Source: Frischella japonica
GTDB lineage: Bacteria; Pseudomonadota; Gammaproteobacteria; Enterobacterales; Orbaceae
Reading direction: 5' to 3'
DNA: 59,630 nucleotides
Assembly (NCBI RefSeq): GCF_014489845.1
Contig: NZ_JABURY010000014.1
Location: forward strand, 1-59,630
A program made the translations under genes and the position numbers. Below are positions 8,604 through 18,507 of the stretch, piece after piece (position 1 is the first letter of the stretch; each line of letters starts with the position of its first letter). Below the pieces are notes generated by a model. It was not told the origin of the DNA. It did not search any database and saw only the letters and a program-made list of their open reading frames with translations.

Positions 8604-10013
8604 ATGAAAAAAACTAAAATTGTATGTACCATTGGGCCTAAATCAGAGTCTAAAGAAATGTTAACCAAACTTTTAAATGCAGGTATGAATGTAATGCGTT
8701 TAAACTTTTCACATGGTGACTATGATGAGCATGGCGGTAGAATTAAAAATCTACGAGAAGTAATGCAAGAAACCGGCTTAAAAGCAGCAATTATGCTAGA
8801 TACTAAAGGACCTGAAATTCGAACTATCAAACTTGAAGGTGGTAACGATGTTTCTTTAGTTGCTGGTCAAACATTTACATTTACCACGGACAAATCGGTA
8901 ATTGGTAATTCTCAACGTGTAGCTGTTACTTATGAAGGTTTTGCTGAAGATTTAAGTGTCGGTAATCGAGTCTTAGTTGATGATGGTTTGATTGCCATGG
9001 AAGTTACAGAAATCAAAGGTAATGAAGTAATTTGTAAAGTTTTAAATAACGGTGATTTAGGTGAAAACAAAGGTGTTAACTTACCAAACGTGTCTATTAA
9101 ATTACCTGCATTAGCTGAAAAAGACAAACAAGATTTAATCTTTGGTTGTGAACAAGGCGTTGATTTCATTGCTGCATCTTTTATTCGTAAACGTTCTGAT
9201 GTCGAAGATATTCGTAAACATTTAGCCAACCATGGCGGTGAAGACATTAAGATCATTTCAAAAATTGAAAATCAAGAAGGATTGGATAATTTTGACGAAA
9301 TTTTAGAAGCTTCAGATGGTATCATGGTAGCTCGTGGTGACTTAGGTGTGGAAATTCCAGTTGAAGAAGTGATTTTCGCCCAAAAAATGATGATCAAAAA
9401 ATGTATTAAAGCCTCTAAACCGGTTATTACTGCCACCCAGATGCTTGACTCCATGATTAAAAATCCACGCCCTACTCGTGCTGAAGCTGGCGATGTCGCT
9501 AACGCAATTTTAGATGGCACTGATGCCGTAATGCTATCTGGTGAAAGTGCTAAAGGTAAATATCCTTTAGAAACTGTGCAAGTTATGGCAACAATTTGTA
9601 AACGTACGGATAAAACAATTTCAGCTTCATTAGAATTACAAGCACTTGAAAAACTTAGAATTACTGGAGCGGTTTGTTGTGGTGCAGTAGAAATTGCTGA
9701 AAGATTAAATGCGCCGTTAATTATTGTTGCGACCCGTAGCGGAAAATCAGCTCGAGAAGTACGTCACTATTTCCCAAAAGCAAAAATATTAGCATTATCT
9801 TCCAGTCAAAAAACCATCAATCAATTATTGCTCACTAAAGGGGTTGAACCCGTTCTTATCGATGCTATAAAATCAACTGATGATTTCTATCGTTTAGGAA
9901 AAGATATGGCCGTTAAATTAGGATATGTAAAATCTGGCGATATCGTGGTAATGGTATCTGGTGCATTAGTTCCCAGTGGTACTACCAATACAACTTCTGT
10001 TCACCGCGTCTAA
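8604..10013 (+). CDS. pykF: Pyruvate kinase (type I, PykF)
   Basis: A 469-residue pyruvate kinase, converting phosphoenolpyruvate and ADP to pyruvate and ATP in glycolysis. The start is the ATG at 8604, giving [20 protein letters not shown] exactly as in E. coli PykF. The upstream start at 8568 adds 12 unrelated residues. Visible signatures are [18 protein letters not shown], the active-site lysine region [39 protein letters not shown] and the C-terminal [16 protein letters not shown]. The allosteric C-terminal domain is complete. It is followed by a strong terminator. A truncated copy of its 5' end lies 3.6 kb downstream. Confidence 0.98.
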   Translation: MKKTKIVCTIGPKSESKEMLTKLLNAGMNVMRLNFSHGDYDEHGGRIKNLREVMQETGLKAAIMLDTKGPEIRTIKLEGGNDVSLVAGQTFTFTTDKSVIGNSQRVAVTYEGFAEDLSVGNRVLVDDGLIAMEVTEIKGNEVICKVLNNGDLGENKGVNLPNVSIKLPALAEKDKQDLIFGCEQGVDFIAASFIRKRSDVEDIRKHLANHGGEDIKIISKIENQEGLDNFDEILEASDGIMVARGDLGVEIPVEEVIFAQKMMIKKCIKASKPVITATQMLDSMIKNPRPTRAEAGDVANAILDGTDAVMLSGESAKGKYPLETVQVMATICKRTDKTISASLELQALEKLRITGAVCCGAVEIAERLNAPLIIVATRSGKSAREVRHYFPKAKILALSSSQKTINQLLLTKGVEPVLIDAIKSTDDFYRLGKDMAVKLGYVKSGDIVVMVSGALVPSGTTNTTSVHRV

Positions 10014-10056
10014 TCATTCATAAAACTAACTTAACTTATTAATCTTTTTGGTGAAT

Positions 10057-10088
10057 AAACCCGATGTTTTCATCGGGTTTTCTTTTTT
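10057..10088 (+). terminator. Intrinsic terminator of pykF
   Basis: AAACCCGATG pairs perfectly with CATCGGGTTT across a TTTT loop, followed by TCTTTTTT. Confidence 0.92.
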
Positions 10089-10286
10089 ATAGATTATTCA
10101 TGTTAATTTCTATATGTATTTGTAAATATATTGTTAATATTTATATCAAACCGATATAGACAATACCTTGCTGCAACATCACAATAATGAAAAATTCCTC
10201 AATAGCTAACTTGAACAATGATTATGATAAGATTTAAATTAGTTGATTCTAACTAATAAATCGAAAAATAAAAAGAAGGTATTAGA

Positions 10287-11780
10287 ATGGAAATAGATAA
10301 AAATAATACTAGCCATAACTTTATAAAATTGAACTATATTATTAATTTGCTAACAGTTATCGCACCAAAATTAATTTATCAAATATCCCCAGCCCTAATT
10401 TTACTAGTTTTCAGTAATATTAATATGGCAAATGCAATAATTTCTACAACATCATCAAAAACAATTCAAGGCAATCCACCGGAATTTTTTATAACTGATT
10501 CAGTTAATAATAAATTAGGGTTTAAATATAATCACCAGAATTATAGTGAATCTATTGGTAATGTACAAAGTGATTCAATTTTATATTTTAATAAGCCAAT
10601 GATTAATCTTAACGACTTTAAGATGATAACCTTTTTTACTAAACGTAGAACAACTAATGATTTAACCGGCGATTATTTTGATGTTGATGGGGATGATTTT
10701 GCAGACATTCCGGTTACTCAAGATTTAACCTTTATCTGGCGGGATAATAACAATAAAGAAATAGACGTCAATGATTACGAGAATATTGGATGCCATAACA
10801 ATAAATATGCAATGCCTTTAACATTGGAAATTATCAGCAATAATATTCAGGTTCACACAAAATACGGTCATCCTAATACCAGTGATCCTGTTCAGCCTAT
10901 AATTAAAACTTATCAACTTGCTTTTGTTGGCATATGTTATGCAAAACCTAATAGTTTAATTGTCGATCCTACTACACAGTGGCGCGCCGTTAAAGCCGAC
11001 AAAACCGGTCTTTCTGGTTGGAATCCCACTGGCGTTAATATTAATGGCGCCAGTCAAACTGAATCGGTGCTATTTTATGGCGGAGGATATGCGAAAAATT
11101 ATGTCCCTTATCATGGATTTAAATTTAAACCGGGAAATAATACACTTAGTCATTTCCCATATACAGGATTTGACGGAGCACAATTTCAAGTGGTAATGAG
11201 CGGATCACAAGAGGATTATAATTATTCTATTAGTTATAATAGTGGTAAATATACGGTTGATCAAAACGGTATGATTACATTTGTTGATAAATCAGAACCA
11301 GAAGATGAGATCATCATGACAGCAACTCTCAAATCGGATCCAAACTATACCTTCAAATATAATTTCAAAATTGCCAAGTGGCTATATCCGATGAAAATAT
11401 TTGATGATGAATCGTTTAATTTTACAATTGAAGAGATGAAGCAATTATGTATCAACGATAACAAAGTGTTGGCCACTTATAGGGATTTAAGTGGCATTAC
11501 TGTGAAGTATTTCGAATATAATGTAATGACAAGGGCTCTCGGTTCGGTAATAACTGAGTGGGGAAGATTGGCTCAACCAGGTCAAAAGACATCTGATACT
11601 TATCCAAAATCTAAATGGGGATATGCTTGGTACTATAACAGAGATTTTATAAAGAATAAAGAAACTGGTGGAAAAGTTCAACCAATAATAGTATCCAGCT
11701 ACGATGGAATGGTTTCTCTTCCAAGTCTATGGAACGGATTTTCGAACAAATCTTTTGTTTGTCAAGCAGTTGTTAAGTAA
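10287..11780 (+). CDS. Secreted adhesin-like protein, copy A of a paralogous pair
   Basis: A 497-residue exported protein, paralogous to the gene at 12654. The N-terminus is a long signal region of about 50 residues: a polar stretch (KNNTSHNFIK), then two hydrophobic segments ending at NMANA. Such extended signals occur in large surface proteins. A D-x-D-x-D-x-x-x-D loop (DVDGDDFAD, residues 132-140) looks like a calcium site. Paired cysteines lie in GCHNN and GICYA. A beta-rich stretch around residues 300-365 (GAQFQVVMSGSQEDYNYSIS, then G.ITFVD, then TATLKSDP) resembles bacterial Ig-like domains of invasin-type adhesins. The last 120 residues hold two more cysteines and the EWGRL...YPKSKWG motif. 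The family assignment is an inference; no enzymatic motif is seen. Weak RBS AAGAAGG. Confidence 0.7.
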   Translation: MEIDKNNTSHNFIKLNYIINLLTVIAPKLIYQISPALILLVFSNINMANAIISTTSSKTIQGNPPEFFITDSVNNKLGFKYNHQNYSESIGNVQSDSILYFNKPMINLNDFKMITFFTKRRTTNDLTGDYFDVDGDDFADIPVTQDLTFIWRDNNNKEIDVNDYENIGCHNNKYAMPLTLEIISNNIQVHTKYGHPNTSDPVQPIIKTYQLAFVGICYAKPNSLIVDPTTQWRAVKADKTGLSGWNPTGVNINGASQTESVLFYGGGYAKNYVPYHGFKFKPGNNTLSHFPYTGFDGAQFQVVMSGSQEDYNYSISYNSGKYTVDQNGMITFVDKSEPEDEIIMTATLKSDPNYTFKYNFKIAKWLYPMKIFDDESFNFTIEEMKQLCINDNKVLATYRDLSGITVKYFEYNVMTRALGSVITEWGRLAQPGQKTSDTYPKSKWGYAWYYNRDFIKNKETGGKVQPIIVSSYDGMVSLPSLWNGFSNKSFVCQAVVK

Positions 11781-11789
11781 TAAACTAAG

Positions 11790-11816
11790 GCACTATCCAA
11801 GGCGATAGTGCTTTTA
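11790..11816 (+). terminator. Intrinsic terminator of secreted protein A
   Basis: GCACTATC (11790-11797) pairs perfectly with GATAGTGC (11804-11811) across a six-base loop, followed by TTTTA. The same element with a slightly different loop follows copy B. Confidence 0.85.
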
Positions 11817-11986
11817 TATCTTTAATATCAAATGATAACCATTTAATCGTTGTAATTTGATAAATTATAAATTACGTCCTTAACATAAATTGAATAAATT
11901 AATTTTAAATCAATCTAAACAGTATTTAATCAATATTTATCTTATTTAAAACCATATTCGAAGTGCCAAATCAATATATTAATGTT

Positions 11987-12210
11987 ATGTAATAAGCAGC
12001 AATAATTTATAATGTTTACGAGTTAATCTTGCGAAAACATTATCAACAAAAAAACAGGTAACCTTATCGACAGTGTTTTTAGCTTTGTAATTATTTCACA
12101 GACAACCATAATTTAATTCTACCAATGTTTGGTCATTGTTTTTTTATTCCTAATTTTAAACAATCCATAAATATTTTATTTTTTACATTAACTTAACAGC
12201 TGAAATCATT
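11987..12210 (+). repeat. Direct repeat of the pykF leader (source 8378-8603)
   Basis: From about 11987 the sequence follows 8378 onward with few differences. A shared core includes AGTTAATCTTG and GAAAACATTATCAACAAA, and the leader hairpin is present in a slightly damaged form (ACCAATG at 12121, CATTGTT at 12134, then a T-run). This is a segmental duplication, not a mobile element: no transposase or terminal repeats are visible. Confidence 0.88.
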
Positions 12211-12426
12211 ACGAAAGAACTAAAATTGTATATATCATCGGACTTAAATCAGAGTCTAAAGAAATGCTAACCAAACCTTTAAATACAGCGATTAATGTTA
12301 TGCGGTTAAACTTTTCACATGGTGACTATATTAACAAGGCGATTAGATTAGAAATTGACGTGAAGTGATGTTAGAGACTGGCTTAAAAGCAGCAATTATG
12401 CTAGATACTAAAGGATCGGAAATTTG
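12211..12426 (+). pseudogene. Decayed 5' fragment of pykF
   Basis: The stretch aligns with roughly the first 73 codons of pykF (8604-8830). The start codon has become ACG, and a one-base deletion near 12330-12365 breaks the frame. Shared blocks include TCAGAGTCTAAAGAAATG and ATGCTAGATACTAAAGGA. Homology stops at about 12426; the remaining 1.2 kb of the gene is absent. Confidence 0.9.
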
Positions 12427-12653
12427 TAAAAATTTATTTATAATAACTTAAGAAGTTTCTGCCAAAAATAAAATAAAGATCAATATTTATAGCAAAATGA
12501 TTATAGAAAATATTACAATAATAACAAATACTTTACAGCCTACTTGAATTCTTTCGCATACAATCTTATGATGAGATTCTAATAAACGCTTTATACAATA
12601 ATTTTAATCAGTATTTAGCTAATAAATCAAAAAAATAAAAAGAAGATATTAGA

Positions 12654-14180
12654 ATGGAAATATATAAAAATAATACTAGCCCAAACTTCATAAAATTAAA
12701 CTATATTATAAAATTGCTAACTGTTATCGCACCAAAATTAATTTATCAAATACCCCCTGTCCTACTTTTATTAGTTTTCAGTAATATCAATATAGCAAAT
12801 GCATTAATTTCTTCGACGTCGTCAAAATCAATTCAAGGCAATCCACCAGAATTTTTTATAACTGATTCAGTTAAAAATAAATTAGGATTTACCTATAACC
12901 AAACAGATTATAGTGAATCTATCGGTAATATACAAAGTGATTCAATTCTATATTTTGATAACCCAATGACTAATCTTAACGATTTTAAGATGAAAACTTT
13001 TTTTACTGAACGTCAAGCGATAAATGATTCAACTGGTGAATATTATGATGTTGATGGGGATGGTTTTGCTGACATTCCGGTTACTCAAGAGTTAACCTTT
13101 ATCTGGCGGGATAATAACCAAAGACAGATAGACGCCAACGATTATCAGAATGTTGGATGCCATAACAATAAATATGCAATGCCTTTAACATTGGAAATTA
13201 TCAGCAAAAATATTCAGGTTCACACAAAATATGGTCATCCCAATACAAGTGATCCTGTTCAGCAAGCTTCTATAATCAAAGCTTATCAACTTGCTTTTGT
13301 TGGCATGTGTTATGCAAAACCTAATAGTTTAATTGTCGATCCTACTACACAATGGCGCTCCATTAAAGCGGACTATAGTGATGCTGATGCTTGGAACCTC
13401 ACAGGCATTGGTATTAATGGCGCTAAACAAGATCAACCAAATGAGCGATTCGGTGGAGGATATACAGCAGATTATGTTGCTAATCTCGGTTATAAAGTAA
13501 AACCTACTGTTTCAGATAAAACTTTCCCAACAACCGGATTTGAGGGAGCACAATTCCAATTGGTAATGGGGGGCTCACAAGAGGATTATAATTATTCTAT
13601 TAGTTATAATAATGGTGCATTTACGGTTGATAAAATCGGTATGATTACATTTGTTGACAAATCACAACCAGAAGATGAGATCATCATAACAGCAACTCTC
13701 AAATCGGATCCAAACTATACCTTTAAATATAAATTTAAAATTTCATTGTGGGTGTATCCAGGCGAACTAATCACATCCGAAGCGGAGAATCAGGTTAAGC
13801 AATTTAGCGAAAGATGCACAAAAAAGAATAAATCACTTGTCGGACGTAACGACTTGAATGCCAACACTTGGTACTCCAAAAATTCTTTGGACTTTGATAA
13901 GACCCCATCAGATATTAATGTACAAAATAGAGATATTCAATTTAATGTATTTATAAGGGGTATTGGAAATGGTGTAGCGGGTGAATGGGGAAGACTGGTT
14001 CCTAATACTTATCCAAAATCTAAGTGGGTATCTGGTTGGTTTTTTGTCAATGAAACACGAAAGAATAGTTCTGGTAAAGATGAAGCAATTATTGTTTCTG
14101 TCTTAGATGGTATGATTTCTTATATGAGTTCATGGTCTCGTTCAACAGGATTTAGAGACCGATCTTATGCTTGTAAATAA
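12654..14180 (+). CDS. Secreted adhesin-like protein, copy B of a paralogous pair
   Basis: A 508-residue paralogue of the protein encoded at 10287. It has the same extended signal (MEIYKNNTSPNFIK..., ending INIANA), the same calcium-type loop (DVDGDGFAD, residues 132-140, here with the more usual Gly in the loop), the same cysteine pair and the same Ig-like stretch. The first 230 residues are nearly identical to copy A. A variable segment follows around residues 235-290. The last 140 residues share little beyond EWGRL, YPKSKW and IIVS-x-x-DGM. Its terminator and the 170 bp after it are also duplicated. The pattern fits a tandem duplication followed by divergence of the exposed C-terminal region. 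Function unknown; surface adhesion is a guess. Confidence 0.7.
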   Translation: MEIYKNNTSPNFIKLNYIIKLLTVIAPKLIYQIPPVLLLLVFSNINIANALISSTSSKSIQGNPPEFFITDSVKNKLGFTYNQTDYSESIGNIQSDSILYFDNPMTNLNDFKMKTFFTERQAINDSTGEYYDVDGDGFADIPVTQELTFIWRDNNQRQIDANDYQNVGCHNNKYAMPLTLEIISKNIQVHTKYGHPNTSDPVQQASIIKAYQLAFVGMCYAKPNSLIVDPTTQWRSIKADYSDADAWNLTGIGINGAKQDQPNERFGGGYTADYVANLGYKVKPTVSDKTFPTTGFEGAQFQLVMGGSQEDYNYSISYNNGAFTVDKIGMITFVDKSQPEDEIIITATLKSDPNYTFKYKFKISLWVYPGELITSEAENQVKQFSERCTKKNKSLVGRNDLNANTWYSKNSLDFDKTPSDINVQNRDIQFNVFIRGIGNGVAGEWGRLVPNTYPKSKWVSGWFFVNETRKNSSGKDEAIIVSVLDGMISYMSSWSRSTGFRDRSYACK

Positions 14181-14201
14181 CATGCAAAGTAATAAACTAA
14201 G

Positions 14202-14235
14202 GCACTATCCAATCGGATAGTGCATCTCTTTTTAA
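14202..14235 (+). terminator. Intrinsic terminator of secreted protein B
   Basis: GCACTATCC (14202-14210) pairs perfectly with GGATAGTGC (14215-14223) across an AATC loop, followed by ATCTCTTTTT. Confidence 0.85.
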
Positions 14236-14441
14236 ATATTAAATAATAACCATTTAATCGTTGTGATTTAATAAATTATAAATTACGTTCTTAACATAAA
14301 TTGAATGAATTAATTTTAAATCGATTTAAACAGTATTTAATCAATATTTATCTTATTTAAAATCACATTCGAAGTGCAAAATCAATATATTATAAGTATA
14401 ATCATGTTAGAATTTGATTAAGAGACTAATCTAAAAGTAAT

Positions 14442-16502
14442 ATGAATAGTGAAAATTTATATTTTCAAAAAGAAATAAGTTGGTTAGCGTTTAACGAACG
14501 CGTGTTACAAGAAGCGGCTGATCTTAGCAATCCACTTATTGAACGAGTAAGATTTTTAGGAATTTATTCAAATAATCTGGATGAATTTTATAAAGTTCAG
14601 TTTGCTAATTTAAAACGCAATGTGCTAATTGAACAAGAAAAAGGTAATGCATCTAGTGCCAAAAATATTCTTAAATTAGTTCATCAGAAAGTGATTCAAG
14701 CGGAATTGAAATTTGAAACACTTTATAATGAATTGCTTTTAGAAATGGCAAGAAATCAGATTTTCTTAATCAATGAACGCCAACTTACTTCACTTCAGGA
14801 AGAATGGATTAGAAAATTTTATAAACAAAATTTACGGCAATATATCAACCCTATATTACTCGATAGTCATACGGACTTGATTCAATTTTTAAAAGATGAT
14901 CATTCCTATCTTGCCGTGGAAATTATTAACAATAATGATATAAAATATGCACTTTTAGAATTACCTACCGAAAAAGTTTCACGTTTTGTATTACTCCCGT
15001 CAGATTCCGCGTCCAAAAATAAATCCCTAATATTTTTAGATAATATTTTACGCTTTTGTTTGCCTGATATTTTTAAAATTTTCTTCGATGCGACGCAATT
15101 CAATGCTTACTCAATCAAATTTAATCGTGATGCAGAATATGAACTTAGTAGCGAAATGGATAGCTTATTAGAATTAATGTCACAAGGATTAAAACAACGC
15201 ATCACCGCACAACCAGTAAGATTCATTTATCAAAAAGACATGCCTAAAACATTGATGGAGTTACTTTTATCTAAATTAAAATTAACTGAAAATGATGCGA
15301 TGCAAGGTGGTCGTTATCCAAATTTGAAAGATTTAATGGAGTTTCCATGTATTGGTAGGATTAATTTACTTAATAAAGTCTTGTCAAGTCTAACTTACAA
15401 CCGTTTCAAAAAATTTCGCAATGCCTTTGATGCAATTCGTGATCGAGATATTTTACTATATTATCCTTATTATTCATTCAGCCATGTGCTGGAAATTATG
15501 CGTCAAGCTTCATTTGATCCCAGTGTTACCCATATACGAGTCAATATCTATCGGGTAGCAAAAGATTCACGATTTGTACAAGCCGCAATCAATGCTGCGA
15601 ATAATGGTAAAAAAGTCACAGTTGTCGTTGAATTGCAAGCACGATTTGACGAAGAAATTAATATACACTGGGCAAAAACCTTAATGAGTTCAGGCGTTAA
15701 AGTCATTTATTCTCAACCTAGACTAAAAATTCATGCCAAATTATTTCTTATTGAACGTAAAGAAAACGATAAAATTATGCGCTATGCCCATATCGGTTCG
15801 GGAAATTTCAATGAAAAAACCGCTAAAGTATATACAGATTTTTCATTACTTACCGCCGATCCTATGATTACAGAAGAAGTTAAAAAAGTTTTTAACTTTA
15901 TTGAAAACCCATTTAAGCCTGTCACATTCAATTATCTATTAGTTTCACCACAAAATACCCGCTTAAAATTTATGCAATTTGTCCAACGTGAAATTGACCA
16001 TGCAAAAGCAGGTAAACCGTGTGGCATTTATTTAAAACTTAATGCCATGACAGATAAAGAGATGATCAATAAATTATATGAAGCCTCAAGCGCTGGTGTT
16101 AAAGTGAGGATGATTATTCGTGGGATGTGTATTCTTAAGCCACAAGTACCTAATTTAAGTGAAAATATCTTTGTTACCAGTATCGTTGATCGCTTTCTTG
16201 AACATGCACGCGTCTATATTTTTGAAAATAATGGTCAAAAAGATACTTATATCTCGTCTGCGGACTGGATGCCACGTAATATTGATAACCGAGTTGAGGT
16301 GGGTGTGAAAGTGTTAGATAGCTCCTTAAAGAAAATCATTCAAGATATCTTTATGATTCAAGCAAGTGATAATGTTAAAGCGAGGATTATCGATCAAGAT
16401 CTTAAAAATGCTTATCTTCAACGTGGCAATAAAAAACGAGTACGTTCACAAACAGCTATCTATGAATACTTAAATCGCTTAGAAAATGATAACCAGCATT
16501 AA
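14442..16502 (+). CDS. ppk: Polyphosphate kinase 1
   Basis: A 686-residue PPK1 (E. coli 688), a membrane-associated enzyme that reversibly builds polyphosphate from ATP. The N-terminal domain starts with [15 protein letters not shown] and includes [13 protein letters not shown]. The phospholipase-D-like catalytic domains carry the autophosphorylated histidine in KIHAKLF (His431) and the second conserved histidine in LEHARVYIF (His588). [22 protein letters not shown] and [10 protein letters not shown] are also intact. Ppx begins 10 bp after the stop codon, the usual ppk-ppx operon. Confidence 0.98.
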   Translation: MNSENLYFQKEISWLAFNERVLQEAADLSNPLIERVRFLGIYSNNLDEFYKVQFANLKRNVLIEQEKGNASSAKNILKLVHQKVIQAELKFETLYNELLLEMARNQIFLINERQLTSLQEEWIRKFYKQNLRQYINPILLDSHTDLIQFLKDDHSYLAVEIINNNDIKYALLELPTEKVSRFVLLPSDSASKNKSLIFLDNILRFCLPDIFKIFFDATQFNAYSIKFNRDAEYELSSEMDSLLELMSQGLKQRITAQPVRFIYQKDMPKTLMELLLSKLKLTENDAMQGGRYPNLKDLMEFPCIGRINLLNKVLSSLTYNRFKKFRNAFDAIRDRDILLYYPYYSFSHVLEIMRQASFDPSVTHIRVNIYRVAKDSRFVQAAINAANNGKKVTVVVELQARFDEEINIHWAKTLMSSGVKVIYSQPRLKIHAKLFLIERKENDKIMRYAHIGSGNFNEKTAKVYTDFSLLTADPMITEEVKKVFNFIENPFKPVTFNYLLVSPQNTRLKFMQFVQREIDHAKAGKPCGIYLKLNAMTDKEMINKLYEASSAGVKVRMIIRGMCILKPQVPNLSENIFVTSIVDRFLEHARVYIFENNGQKDTYISSADWMPRNIDNRVEVGVKVLDSSLKKIIQDIFMIQASDNVKARIIDQDLKNAYLQRGNKKRVRSQTAIYEYLNRLENDNQH

Positions 16503-16512
16503 GGATAATTGA

Positions 16513-18045
16513 ATGAAAGATTTAAAACAAACATTTAATGAATATGCTGTTGTGGATCTTGGTTCGAATAGTTTTCATATGATCATTGCTAAGAAAATGG
16601 ATAACTCACTGCAAATCATTTATAAAAATAAACAGCATGTTCAATTGGCAACAGGATTAGATGACCAAAATCAGTTAAGTGCTGAGATTATTCAACGTGG
16701 TATAAAGTGTTTAACTTTATTTGCTGAACGATTAAAAAATTTTCCTGCATCTCATGTTAGAGTCATTGGTACATATACCTTACGAATAGCCCGAAATCGT
16801 TATCAATTTTTAATGCAAGCGGCCCGTGTTCTGCCCTTTCCTATTGAAGTTGTTTCTGGACAAGAAGAAGCACGCTTAATTTATTTAGGGGCAATTAACA
16901 GTGAATCAGTTAAGCAGTCTGATGTCAAATTAGTTATTGATGTTGGCGGAGGTTCGACTGAGATTGCAATTGGAAAAGACCAAATTCCGTCTTTTGTCGA
17001 AAGTCGCCCTATGGGGTGTGTAACCTTTGCTAAACAATTTTTTCCCAAACAAATTATTAATAAAGCATCATTTGAACGAGCAAAATTAGCTGCCGAACAA
17101 CAAGTCGAAAAATTGATTACATCGGTTAAAAGCAAAAACGTATCGATTGCTTTTGGTTCATCAGGTACTATCAAAAGTATTTATAACATATTACTTGATT
17201 TAGGAGTAACTGATGGCATCATTACGCCAAAACGTCTTGATGATCTGGTAGCCTATATTTTAGAATTTAAAACCTTTTCTGAAATTGATTTTCCATCATT
17301 ATCCAACGAACGAAAACAGATTTTTGTAAGTGGCCTTGCCATATTTTATGGTGTATTTAATGCATTTGCTTTACAAGAACTTCATTACACTCATAGTGCT
17401 CTTAGAGAAGGTGTATTATATGAATTAACAAATCATAACCAAGGAAATCAAGATATCTGTCAAAAAACGGTCAGTTTCTTAATTAAACATTATAAAATTG
17501 ATGTTGTACATGCTAGCAAAACGGTTGATATCGCCAAATGGCTATTTTCCCAATGGCAACAATCTTCCAAGATAATAATTGATGAAAAATTAGAATCTTT
17601 ACTTTATTGGGCTGCATGGCTACATGAAATAGGATTAAGTATTAATTTTTCCAATATTCATAAACATTCTGCCTATATCATAAAAAATTGCAACATGGCA
17701 GGGTTTAATGAAGAACAACAATTTTTAATGGCAACATTAATACGTTATCATCGCAAAGCATTCAAGTTGGAAAATATTCCTAATTTCAGTTTATTTGAAC
17801 AAAAACACGTAATTGTGATGTTACAAATTCTAAGATTAGCGGTTTTAATCAACAATCAACGCTGTGCGACATTAGATGAAAAAGTATTTAAATTAATGAC
17901 TTTAAATGATAATATTTTCCATCTTGATTTAATAATTGAGCGAAATTTTGCTGAAAAAAATCAATTGATTTTACTTGATCTTGAGCAAGAACAAACCTAT
18001 TGGCAAGAAAATAAAAACTGGCAGTTAAATTTTATAATAGAATAA
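16513..18045 (+). CDS. ppx: Exopolyphosphatase
   Basis: A 510-residue Ppx/GppA family enzyme (E. coli Ppx 513) that removes terminal phosphates from polyphosphate. The ASKHA-fold phosphate loops are visible as VDLGSNSFHMIIA near the start, VIDVGGGSTEI and FGSSGTIKS. The catalytic glutamate region GQEEARLIY is present, as is the C-terminal HD-like domain with LHEIG and IRYHRK. Its length and C-terminal domain favour Ppx over GppA, and adjacency to ppk supports this. The H-NS-like gene starts 16 bp downstream and may be co-transcribed. Confidence 0.96.
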   Translation: MKDLKQTFNEYAVVDLGSNSFHMIIAKKMDNSLQIIYKNKQHVQLATGLDDQNQLSAEIIQRGIKCLTLFAERLKNFPASHVRVIGTYTLRIARNRYQFLMQAARVLPFPIEVVSGQEEARLIYLGAINSESVKQSDVKLVIDVGGGSTEIAIGKDQIPSFVESRPMGCVTFAKQFFPKQIINKASFERAKLAAEQQVEKLITSVKSKNVSIAFGSSGTIKSIYNILLDLGVTDGIITPKRLDDLVAYILEFKTFSEIDFPSLSNERKQIFVSGLAIFYGVFNAFALQELHYTHSALREGVLYELTNHNQGNQDICQKTVSFLIKHYKIDVVHASKTVDIAKWLFSQWQQSSKIIIDEKLESLLYWAAWLHEIGLSINFSNIHKHSAYIIKNCNMAGFNEEQQFLMATLIRYHRKAFKLENIPNFSLFEQKHVIVMLQILRLAVLINNQRCATLDEKVFKLMTLNDNIFHLDLIIERNFAEKNQLILLDLEQEQTYWQENKNWQLNFIIE

Positions 18046-18061
18046 AAATAAAAAAATTGTT

Positions 18062-18490
18062 ATGGTTAAAAAGATCCTAATATCCAATAATATTCGTAGT
18101 TTAAGAGCTCAAACAAAAAATTTGTCGCTGGAGCTTTTAGAAGATATATATCAAAAACTTAATCAAATTATCCAAGAACGTTATGAACATAACAAACTTG
18201 CTCTAGAAAATGTTATCAAATATGATAAAAAACTCGAAACCTATTTGCAGCAAATGAAACAAGATGGAATAGAATTAAATGATTTGTTAAAAAAAGCCGA
18301 TTTTCCTTCTTTCCGAAAAATTCACAGAGTCAGACCTATTCGTCCACCAAAATATAAATATTTTGATGATTCAGGCAATTTCAGAACCTGGACAGGCCAG
18401 GGTAGAATGCCTAAACCTATCCGGATTGCCATCAATTCGGGAAAAAACAAATCACTTAATGACTTTCTTATTGAATTTAGCAACAAATAA
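18062..18490 (+). CDS. hns: H-NS family nucleoid-associated protein
   Basis: A 142-residue H-NS/StpA family protein. The N-terminal oligomerisation part matches H-NS (NNIRSLRAQTKNLSLELLED versus [20 protein letters not shown]). A coiled coil runs to about residue 80. A basic linker with RPIRPPKYKYFDDSG precedes the AT-hook-like DNA-binding loop TWTGQGRMPKPI, and the protein ends SLNDFLIEF like SLDDFLIKQ. H-NS proteins silence AT-rich, often acquired, genes. The linker is a little longer and contains RPIRPP. The ribosome-binding site is weak. The gene lies 16 bp after ppx and converges on lolE with only 17 bp between the stop codons. Whether this is the main H-NS or a paralogue cannot be told from this window. 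Confidence 0.88.
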   Translation: MVKKILISNNIRSLRAQTKNLSLELLEDIYQKLNQIIQERYEHNKLALENVIKYDKKLETYLQQMKQDGIELNDLLKKADFPSFRKIHRVRPIRPPKYKYFDDSGNFRTWTGQGRMPKPIRIAINSGKNKSLNDFLIEFSNK

Positions 18491-18507
18491 ACCAATGAAA
18501 TAGTAAA

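Larger units (their letters stand above)
11781..12653 (+). other. 873-bp gap: duplicated pykF leader and decayed pykF start
   Basis: The gap contains, in order: the terminator of gene A; an AT-rich stretch repeated after gene B (11820-11990 versus 14225-14395); a copy of the pykF promoter and leader (11987-12210); a decayed pykF fragment (12211-12426); and about 225 bp leading into gene B that partly resembles the region upstream of gene A. No intact gene is present. Confidence 0.8.

Noticed and set aside
8930-9520. Minus-strand frames inside pykF
   Set aside because: Antisense to highly conserved pyruvate kinase codons; no start signal.
11987-12426. Insertion sequence as the cause of the repeat near pykF
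   Set aside because: The repeated DNA is pykF leader and coding sequence with no transposase or terminal inverted repeats; segmental duplication explains it.
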